Below, in pieces: positions 25,909 through 32,735 of a stretch of 64,000 bases of DNA (positions are counted from its first letter, which is position 1; each line of letters starts with the position of its first letter). Below the pieces are notes generated by a model. It was not told where the DNA came from. It searched no databases and worked only from the letters and a program-made list of their open reading frames with translations. This DNA comes from Bradyrhizobium archetypum (lineage in GTDB: Bacteria; Pseudomonadota; Alphaproteobacteria; Rhizobiales; Xanthobacteraceae). The DNA lies in the NCBI RefSeq assembly GCF_013114835.1, contig NZ_JAAVLW010000004.1, positions 680,525-744,524 of the forward strand, read 5' to 3'. A program made the position numbers and the translations under genes.

Positions 25909-27287
25909 TGGAGATGGTCCCCGGACTGCCCAGGACATCGGTCGCCGAAACGCTCGCCGAAAAGATTGTCGAACTTAGGCCCGGCGCGTTGCCGGAAGCG
26001 ACCGCGCGCAAATGCGAGGACCTGCTGATCGACGTGGTCGGTCTATGCATCACCGCGCGCAACGAGGACTACATCAGAAGCGTGCTGGCGGGCTGCGACG
26101 ATGACGGGCCCTGCACGGCGATCGGGCACGAGCGCACAATGAATGCGGCCGGTGCCGCCTTGGTCAACGGGGCAGCCGCGCATGGTGAGGATTTCGACGA
26201 CACGTTCGAGGGCGGCCCGGTGCATGCCGGTGCCGTGATCGTACCGGCGGTGCTCGCTGCCTGCGAGCGGCACAATCCGGATGGTCGCATGGCGCTGATC
26301 GGAATCGCGATCGGCGCCGAAGTGCTCTGCCGATTGAGTCTCGTGGTGCCGAAGGCTATTCACAAGGCAGGTTTCCATCCGACAGCGGTCTTCGGCGCAA
26401 TGGGTGCGGCGGCCGGTGTCAGCGCCGCGCTTGGCCTCAACGCGAAGCAGATCGTGGATGCGTTCGGCGTCGCCGGCAGCATGGCTGGCGGGATCATCGA
26501 GTATTTGGCGGAAGGCGCCTGGACCAAACGGCTGCATGCGGGTTGGGCGGCGCAATCGGGCATCCGGGCGGCGCTATTGGCGCGGGGAGGGTTTGTCGGG
26601 CCACGCACGGTTTTCGAGGGTGTGCATGGCCTGTTCCATGGCTTTGCACACACCACCCAAGGTGACTACGAAGCGTTAACCGGCCAATTCGGTACGCGAT
26701 GGGTGATGGATACGCTGGCGTTCAAGCCTTATCCATGCGGGACGATGGCGCAGCCCTATATTGATTGCGCACGACGCCTGGCCGCGCGCGGCATCAAACC
26801 CGAGGATGTCACCGAGATTGTCTGCGAGGTGGCGGAGGCGACCGTGCACCGCTTATGGGAGCCACTCGCCAACAAGCAGCGTCCACGCAACGGCTATGCG
26901 GCCAAGTTCGCGGTGCCTTACCTGTTGGCCAGCGGTTTCGTTCATGGCGGTGTCGGGCTCGGCGCGTTCGCGGAAAGCGCGATCCGCGATGCGCGCGTGC
27001 TGGCGCTCGCCGCCAAGGTGAAGTTCGTCATCGATCCGGATAATCCCTATCCGAACAACTACACCGGCCACATCCGGGCCATACTCAGGGATGGCGGAGT
27101 AGTTGAAGAGCGGCAGCCATATCTGCGGGGCGGCGCGCAGGAGCCGTTGACCCGGCAGGACGTGGTCGAAAAATTTCGGCTCAACGCCCAACATGGCGGC
27201 TGGAGCGCTACACAAAGCGATGCGGCGCTGCAACTGATGGCGGGGCTACATAACGGTCGGATCGATCTTTCCTCATTGCGTGGGTAG
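25908..27287 (+). CDS. MmgE/PrpD family protein
   Basis: 459 residues of the 2-methylcitrate dehydratase/cis-aconitate decarboxylase fold: helical domain with AAAHGEDFDDTFEGGPVHAG, FHPTAVFGAMGAAAGVSAAL and the second domain with the KPYPCGTMAQPYIDCARRL region. The His/Asp pair in GEDFDD and HAG fits the active site. It is translationally coupled to the solute-binding protein and followed by an SDR 6 bases on. The substrate is probably a di- or tricarboxylic acid; no propionate genes are present, so methylcitrate is unlikely. Confidence 0.88.
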   Translation: MEMVPGLPRTSVAETLAEKIVELRPGALPEATARKCEDLLIDVVGLCITARNEDYIRSVLAGCDDDGPCTAIGHERTMNAAGAALVNGAAAHGEDFDDTFEGGPVHAGAVIVPAVLAACERHNPDGRMALIGIAIGAEVLCRLSLVVPKAIHKAGFHPTAVFGAMGAAAGVSAALGLNAKQIVDAFGVAGSMAGGIIEYLAEGAWTKRLHAGWAAQSGIRAALLARGGFVGPRTVFEGVHGLFHGFAHTTQGDYEALTGQFGTRWVMDTLAFKPYPCGTMAQPYIDCARRLAARGIKPEDVTEIVCEVAEATVHRLWEPLANKQRPRNGYAAKFAVPYLLASGFVHGGVGLGAFAESAIRDARVLALAAKVKFVIDPDNPYPNNYTGHIRAILRDGGVVEERQPYLRGGAQEPLTRQDVVEKFRLNAQHGGWSATQSDAALQLMAGLHNGRIDLSSLRG

Positions 27288-27293
27288 CGGCTC

Positions 27294-28046
27294 ATGACCA
27301 AAGAACTCGCCGGCAAAGTCGCTGTCGTCACCGGTGCGGGCCGCAATATCGGCCGCGCGATCGCCCTGACATTGGCGGAAGGCGGTGCGTCCGTGGTGGT
27401 GAATGTGCGCAGCAATCGCGTCGAGGCGGAAGTCGTCGTCCGTGAGATCGAAGCTGCGGGCGGCAAAGCGATGGTTCATATCGGCGACGTCGCCGATGCT
27501 GCTGCGGTGCAAGCGATGGCGGACGCTGCCGTGAAGCAGTTCGGCCGTATCGATATGCTCGTCAATAACGCCGCGCGGCGCTGCGAAAAGCCGTTCGCCG
27601 AGATGGACTACGCGGCATGGCGCGAGATCCTCGACGTAACCCTCGATGGAACATTTCATTGCGTGAAAGCGTGCCTGCCGGCGCTGCGAAAGTCCGGCGT
27701 GGGGACTATCGTCAATATCGGAGGCCTTAGCGCGCATACAGGAGCAAAAAATCGCGCGCATGTCGTGACGGCGAAGGCTGGCATCATCGGCTTTACTCGC
27801 GCGCTGGCGCACGACCTCGCCGACGACGGCATCACCGTGAATTGCGTGGTTCCCGGCCTGATCGGCACGCCGCGGCCGAAGGAAAGGCCAGAGCCGGCAC
27901 ATCATCTGATCCATCAGACCATCACCGGCAATCGCGGGCTGCCGCAAGACGTTGCTGCAACCGTGCGTTTTCTGTGCGGACCCGGCGCGCGCTATATCAC
28001 AGGGCAGGCGATTCACGCCAATGGCGGTGCCTATTTGGGCGCCTGA
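27294..28046 (+). CDS. SDR family oxidoreductase lacking the catalytic Tyr
   Basis: 250 residues of classical SDR type: TGAGRNIGRAIAL (NAD(P)-binding), NNAARR for the NNAG motif, and NIGGLSAHTGAKNRAHVVTAK. In the YxxxK signature the Lys is present but the Tyr position is Val (VVTAK). C-terminus GPGARYITGQAIHANGGAYLG is normal. Either another residue acts as acid, or the protein is not a dehydrogenase. A subfamily with this pattern exists as far as I recall. Operon: PrpD upstream, Moco oxidoreductase downstream. Confidence 0.85.
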   Translation: MTKELAGKVAVVTGAGRNIGRAIALTLAEGGASVVVNVRSNRVEAEVVVREIEAAGGKAMVHIGDVADAAAVQAMADAAVKQFGRIDMLVNNAARRCEKPFAEMDYAAWREILDVTLDGTFHCVKACLPALRKSGVGTIVNIGGLSAHTGAKNRAHVVTAKAGIIGFTRALAHDLADDGITVNCVVPGLIGTPRPKERPEPAHHLIHQTITGNRGLPQDVAATVRFLCGPGARYITGQAIHANGGAYLGA

Positions 28047-28130
28047 TGCATAGCTAAAGGCTGTTTTTTGCAGACGTGCTGCCGGACAAAGCCCTCGGCG
28101 ACCGCGGTGTTTGATGTTACTTAGAATCGC

Positions 28131-30227
28131 ATGAACCAGCATGCCAAGGTCGACATCCGCCACTCCACCTGTCCGCACGATTGCCCGTCGGCCTGCGCGC
28201 TCGATATCGAGGTGATCGACGGCCGCTCGATCGGTCGGGTTCGTGGCTCCAAGCTGCAGAGCTATACCGCTGGCGTCGTCTGCGCCAAGGTCGCGCGATA
28301 CGCCGAGCGCATTCATCATCCCAACCGGCTGCTCCATCCGATGCGCCGCACCGGACCGAAGGGCTCGGGCCAGTTCGCGCGGATTTCCTGGGATGAAGCG
28401 CTCGACGAAATTGCCGCGCGCTTCGATCAGGCTGAACGTGAATTCGGCGCCGAATCGGTCTGGCCGTACTACTATGCCGGTACGATGGGGCTGGTCATGC
28501 GCGACGGCATCAATCGCCTGTCGCATGTGAAGAAGTACTCGCGCTTCTATTCGACCATCTGCGCCAACATCGCGCGTGTCGGCTTTTCCATCGGTACCGG
28601 CAAGATCGCCGGCGTCGACCCGCGCGAGATGGGCGTCTCCGATCTGATCGTGATCTGGGGCACCAATCCGGTAAACACGCAAGTCAATGTGATGACGCAC
28701 GCGTCGCGCGCCCGCAAGGAGCGCGGCGCCAAGATAGCGGCGATCGACATTTACAATAACGACACCATGAAGCAGGCTGATATCAAGATCCTGCTTCGGC
28801 CGGGCACCGACGGCGCCTTTGCGTGCGGCGTCATGCATGTGCTGTTCCGCGAGGGCTATGCTGACCGCGCCTATATGGCGCGCTACACCGATTGTCCTGA
28901 CGAGCTGGAAGCGCATCTGGCTACGCGGACGCCCGAATGGGCCTCGCGGATCTCGGGTGTGCCGGTGGAGGAGATCGAGGCGTTCGCCCGTCTCGTCGGC
29001 CAAACCAAACGTACGTTCTTCCGTCTCGGTTATGGTTTTACCCGCAGCCGCAACGGCGCCGCACAGATGCATGCAGCGCTGTGCATCCCGGCCGTGACAG
29101 GTGCCTGGCAGTATGAAGGCGGCGGCGCCTTCTTCAATAACGCCGCGATCTGGCGGTTCAACGAGTCCATCATCGAGGGCCACGACGCAATCGATCGATC
29201 GACGCGCTGGCTTGACCAATCCAAGATCGGCCGCATCCTGACCGGAGATGCTGAGGCTCTGAAGGGCGGGCCGCCCGTCAAGGCGATGCTGATCCAGAAC
29301 ACCAATCCCGTGACGGTCGCGCCGGAACAGGCACTGGTGCGTCAGGGCTTTGCGCGCGAGGATCTGTTCGTCGCGGTGCACGAGCAGTTCATGACCGAAA
29401 CGGCCGTCATGGCCGACATCGTGCTTCCCGCCACCATGTTCATGGAACATGACGATCTCTATTACGGCGGCGGCCACCAGCATATTTCGGTGGGCGCGAA
29501 GCTGATCGATCCGCCCGGCGAGTGCCGTTCCAACCACGAGGTGCTGCAGGGCCTCGGCCGCCGCCTCAATGCCGTGCATCCGGGATTTGAGATGACGCCG
29601 CGCGAACTGATCGACGCGACGCTGAAGAAGAGCGGCCACGGTGATATCGAGACGCTGGAAGCGGATCTGTGGCGCGATATCCAACCGGATTTTCGCACCT
29701 CGCATTACCTCGACGGCTTCGCGCACGCCGACAAGAAATTTCATTTCAAGGCAGACTGGGCGAATCCCCCGTTCGGCAATCCGGGCCTGGGTCCATGGGC
29801 CGAGATGCCCTCGCTGCCCGATCACTGGACGATCATCGAGGAAGCGGACGAGAAACATCCGTTCCGCCTCGCCACCTCGCCGTCGCGCAGCTATCTCAAC
29901 ACCAGCTTCAACGAGACACCGGGATCGCAGGCCCGCGAGGGCGCGCCGACGGTGATGATGCACCCCGAGGACGCGGCAGCCCTTTCGATCGCGGACGGCG
30001 ATGCCGTGACGCTTGGCAATAGGCGAGGCGAAACCACATTGACTGCGAAACTATTTGATGGTCTGCGGCGCGGCGTGCTGATTGCCGAGTCGATCCATCC
30101 GAACAAATCCCATATCGGCGGCCGCGGCATCAATATGCTGACCGGGGCCGAAGCGGTTGCTCCGGTCGGCGGGGCGGCATTCCATGACAACAAGGTATGG
30201 GTGAAGAAGGCTGCGTCCGCAGTCTAG
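28131..30227 (+). CDS. Molybdopterin oxidoreductase, DMSO reductase family
   Basis: 698 residues. N-terminal [4Fe-4S] motif CPHDCPSAC ... VVCAK, then PMRRTGPKGSGQFARISWDEA, Moco-binding domains (VIWGTNPVNTQVNVMTHASRA, GYGFTRSRNG, NTNPVTVAPEQ) and the C-terminal barrel (RLATSPSRSYLNTSFNETP, MHPEDAAALSIADGDAVTL). No Tat signal, so cytoplasmic. Members of this branch are often tied to catabolic operons or act as formate-like or hydroxylase enzymes. No separate electron-transfer subunit is encoded here. Gap of 84 bases after the SDR. Confidence 0.9.
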   Translation: MNQHAKVDIRHSTCPHDCPSACALDIEVIDGRSIGRVRGSKLQSYTAGVVCAKVARYAERIHHPNRLLHPMRRTGPKGSGQFARISWDEALDEIAARFDQAEREFGAESVWPYYYAGTMGLVMRDGINRLSHVKKYSRFYSTICANIARVGFSIGTGKIAGVDPREMGVSDLIVIWGTNPVNTQVNVMTHASRARKERGAKIAAIDIYNNDTMKQADIKILLRPGTDGAFACGVMHVLFREGYADRAYMARYTDCPDELEAHLATRTPEWASRISGVPVEEIEAFARLVGQTKRTFFRLGYGFTRSRNGAAQMHAALCIPAVTGAWQYEGGGAFFNNAAIWRFNESIIEGHDAIDRSTRWLDQSKIGRILTGDAEALKGGPPVKAMLIQNTNPVTVAPEQALVRQGFAREDLFVAVHEQFMTETAVMADIVLPATMFMEHDDLYYGGGHQHISVGAKLIDPPGECRSNHEVLQGLGRRLNAVHPGFEMTPRELIDATLKKSGHGDIETLEADLWRDIQPDFRTSHYLDGFAHADKKFHFKADWANPPFGNPGLGPWAEMPSLPDHWTIIEEADEKHPFRLATSPSRSYLNTSFNETPGSQAREGAPTVMMHPEDAAALSIADGDAVTLGNRRGETTLTAKLFDGLRRGVLIAESIHPNKSHIGGRGINMLTGAEAVAPVGGAAFHDNKVWVKKAASAV

Positions 30228-30299
30228 TTCCCGCTTGCAGTTCACCGCTATCCTGCCGCAAATGCTTGCCAACCCACGGCAAAACAGGCGAGCGGGACC

Positions 30300-31082
30300 A
30301 TGACCGACATGACGAGTGTGATAAACGAAAAGCGCGGGCAGGCGTTCTGGATTACCATCAACCGGCCGGACAAGCGCAACGCCATCAATGCCGATGTGGT
30401 CGCGGGCATCGCCCGTGGCTATCGCGAGGCGCATGACGACAAGGACGTCCGGGTCATCGTCCTGACAGGGGCGGGCGACAAGGCGTTCTGCGCCGGCGCC
30501 GACCTGCAGAACAGCGGTGCTGCCTTTGCGATGGACTATTCGCGGCCGAATGTCGATTACGCCGATTTGTTGCGGCTGTCGCAAAATGCCACCAAGCCCG
30601 CGATCGCGCGGGTGGGGGGCGTCTGTATGGCCGGCGGCATGGGTCTGTTGTGCATGACCGACATGGCGGTCGCCGCTGATCACGTCATGTTCGGTTTGCC
30701 CGAGGTGAAAGTCGGCGTGTTCCCGATGCAGGTATTGAGCCTGCTGCAATCGATCGCACCAAAGCGGCTGGTCAGCGAATGGTCGCTGACCGGCGAGCCG
30801 TTCGATGCGCATGCCGCCAAGGAAGCCGGCCTCCTGAACTACGTGGTGCCGGCGGCCGAACTTGACGCGAAGGTGGAGTGGCTGATCAGCCGCATCGTCG
30901 ACAAGTCGCCGACTGCGATCCGGCGCGGCAAATATGCGATGCGGGCGATCGCCTCGATGTCGTTCGACGAAAGCATCGCCTATACCGAAAGCCAGATTGC
31001 GCTGCTCGCGATGACCGAGGACGCCAAGGAGGGGCTGAAGGCTTTCAGCGAGAAGCGAAAGCCGGCGTGGCCCGGCAAATAG
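30300..31082 (+). CDS. Enoyl-CoA hydratase/isomerase family protein
   Basis: 260 residues of the crotonase fold. The oxyanion-hole segments are DKAFCAGADLQ and VGGVCMAGGMGLLCMTDMAVA; a Glu typical of hydratases is present in FGLPEVKVGVFP. C-terminal helices end SEKRKPAWPGK, common in the family. Last gene of the plus-strand run that starts at 24844. It should act on a 2-enoyl-CoA in the breakdown of the imported compound; no CoA ligase is in the operon. Confidence 0.9.
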   Translation: MTDMTSVINEKRGQAFWITINRPDKRNAINADVVAGIARGYREAHDDKDVRVIVLTGAGDKAFCAGADLQNSGAAFAMDYSRPNVDYADLLRLSQNATKPAIARVGGVCMAGGMGLLCMTDMAVAADHVMFGLPEVKVGVFPMQVLSLLQSIAPKRLVSEWSLTGEPFDAHAAKEAGLLNYVVPAAELDAKVEWLISRIVDKSPTAIRRGKYAMRAIASMSFDESIAYTESQIALLAMTEDAKEGLKAFSEKRKPAWPGK

Positions 31083-31177
31083 CCCGGTTGTAAGTCCGCG
31101 ACGGCAAGCTTGCGCCTTCGACCACGCGAGGAATGGAGGCTGATGCCGTCGGGGCTCACGAGCCCGCAGGAACGGCT

Positions 31178-31384
31178 TTACTTCTCTGTCATCAACATCA
31201 GGCCCCAAGCCATGGTCGCCAATACTGGGATGGCAAGGAGGGACGGCTGGCGGCAAAGGCTCGCCGCCATCGAGCAGGCGGGGCCGCCCGACCACTCGTT
31301 GTCGTGAGCCAGTCCGACGAAAATGATCGAGAGTGAGGCAAGGGCTACAGCGATGACGATCGCGAAGATACCGAGGGTACGCAT
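31178..31384 (-). CDS. 68-residue two-helix membrane microprotein
   Basis: From ATG 31384: helix 1 GIFAIVIAVALASLSIIFVG, loop with CSMAASLC (CX6C) then RQPSLLA, helix 2 AIPVLATMAWGLMLM, ending TEK. The plan and the CX6C-xx-P-x-LL mark are shared with the protein at 2312-2497. The ribosome site (GAG) is weak. In-frame upstream codons to 31750 show no protein character. Function unknown. Confidence 0.5.
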   Translation of the reverse strand: MRTLGIFAIVIAVALASLSIIFVGLAHDNEWSGGPACSMAASLCRQPSLLAIPVLATMAWGLMLMTEK

Positions 31385-31706
31385 AGGCACTCGAAATAGT
31401 GATGCACGGGAACATGTTGAAATGGAACCTAAGCCCAATTCTGTCGTGATTGGGACGGTTCCACAGCGGCTCACGGACAACACCGGGGCATCTCTGTCCA
31501 GCGACTTCGCCGGTTTGTCCGTCTCGTGCCACCGTCGAACGGCTTGGGCCACCAAGGACATTGTATCCCGCCGAAGTAGTTTTGCTCGGATAGTGCTATC
31601 GCTGCGCGCTATTCCAGCTTCATCGCACTTTGAAATCTCATTCCCGAGGGGGGCTCCCTCGGGTAAATGAACCAGCCATCCTTTCCTGCTTTTCTTAGGC
31701 GATGAA
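31385..31706. other. Intergenic region with hairpin
   Basis: No gene is supported. A perfect 8-bp hairpin, CCCGAGGG / CCCTCGGG with loop GGGCT, lies at 31643-31663, about 40 bases before the HAD gene, without a T-run. The stretch is less GC-rich than its surroundings. Confidence 0.4.
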
Positions 31707-32228
31707 ATGAAAAGACCAGCGATTTTCTTTGATCGAGACGGAGTACTCAATGAGGACTACGGCTATGTTTGCGAGATTAGTCAGCTCAAATGGATTGAGG
31801 GAGCACGCGAAGCGATCAAGGTTGCCAATGATGCCGGATATTTTGTGTTCGTGATTACTAACCAGTCCGGGGTTGCTAGAGGTCTTTACGAGGAAACTCA
31901 CGTAGCAGCGTTGCATAAGTGGATGGAAAATGAGCTCGCCAAGATCGGAGCGCACATAGATGCATTCGAATATTGCCCCTACCATCCCGAGGCGGCGATA
32001 GAGCGATATCGTCGGGTAAGCCCTCGACGTAAGCCTGCACCAGGGATGATCAATGATCTCGTCGAGCGCTTTCCGGTGGATGTCAGTCGCAGCATTCTGA
32101 TAGGCGACAAGCCCACCGATCTAGAAGCAGCGCAGGCTGCTGGCATAAAAGGGTATCTGTTTTCGGGGCACAACTTGGCGGAGTTTTTGAAATCGATATT
32201 GGCTCTAAAGGATCTGCATTCGTCGTAA
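31707..32228 (+). CDS. HAD-IIIA phosphatase, GmhB-like (heptose-bisphosphate phosphatase type)
   Basis: 173 residues. Motif I FFDRDGVLNEDYGYV, motif II FVITNQSGVARG, and motif IV GDKPTDLEAAQAAGIKGY are as in GmhB. The usual zinc site (CxH ... CxC before RKPxPGM) is incomplete: YCPYHP is kept but the second pair reads VSPRRKPAPGM, with no Cys. So the zinc loop is probably lost. The gene is less GC-rich than its neighbours and stands alone, which suggests separate ancestry. GmhB function is plausible, but other sugar phosphates are possible. Confidence 0.8.
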   Translation: MKRPAIFFDRDGVLNEDYGYVCEISQLKWIEGAREAIKVANDAGYFVFVITNQSGVARGLYEETHVAALHKWMENELAKIGAHIDAFEYCPYHPEAAIERYRRVSPRRKPAPGMINDLVERFPVDVSRSILIGDKPTDLEAAQAAGIKGYLFSGHNLAEFLKSILALKDLHSS

Positions 32229-32306
32229 CATCAGATGTGTCGGTCGACGTTCGCCGGCGCGGAGAACACTCCGCGCTCGCTTGCTAGGGCCGCGATCCCA
32301 ACCCGG

Positions 32307-32735
32307 TTACCCCGCATTTGCCTTGAATCCGGCGGCCTCGATGCCGGCGATCGCGCAAGTCTCGTCATTATCGGACGTGTCGCCGCTGACGCCGACTGCG
32401 CCGAGTAATATCGAGCCGTCCATGATCAGCACGCCGCCCGGCACGGGCACCAGGCGTCCCTGTGCCAGCGCATTCACCGCGCCGACGAAATAAGCTTGCT
32501 CCTGGGCCCGCTGGAACAACGCGCGCGATCCCATGCCCATCGCGAGCGCGCCATAAGCCTTGCCGTGCGCAATTTCGGCTCGCATCAAGCTGGTGCCGTC
32601 CTGGGCGGCAGTGACCTTCACGCAGCCGCGGGCATCGAGAATGGTGATAACCAGCGGCTTCAGTTTCTTCTCGACACTCTTGGCGAGAGCGGCATCGAGG
32701 ATCTTGCGGGCGACGTCGAGCGTGAGTTCAGTCAT
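32307..32735 (-). CDS. GlcG/HbpS family heme-degrading-domain protein
   Basis: 142 residues: LTLDVARKILDAALAKSVEK, MRAEIAHGKAYGALAMGMGS and the Gly-rich PVPGGVLIMDGSILLGAVGVSGDTSDNDE, the family fingerprint. GlcG proteins accompany glycolate and other hydroxy-acid oxidases without a settled function; HbpS binds heme. Its ATG overlaps the stop of the upstream fusion oxidase (ATGA), which ties it to that enzyme. Confidence 0.9.
   Translation of the reverse strand: MTELTLDVARKILDAALAKSVEKKLKPLVITILDARGCVKVTAAQDGTSLMRAEIAHGKAYGALAMGMGSRALFQRAQEQAYFVGAVNALAQGRLVPVPGGVLIMDGSILLGAVGVSGDTSDNDETCAIAGIEAAGFKANAG

Noticed and set aside
27273..29963. Very long open frame on the minus strand (about 896 codons)
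   Set aside because: It runs antisense across four well-supported plus-strand genes (PrpD, SDR, Moco oxidoreductase), has His/Arg-rich composition and no family motif. It is a by-product of high GC.
31132..31160. GGGCTC-AC-GAGCCC palindrome as a terminator
   Set aside because: The loop is only two bases and no T-run follows.
30051..31532. Minus-strand frame of ~493 codons
   Set aside because: Antisense to the crotonase and the end of the Moco oxidoreductase; no ribosome site.
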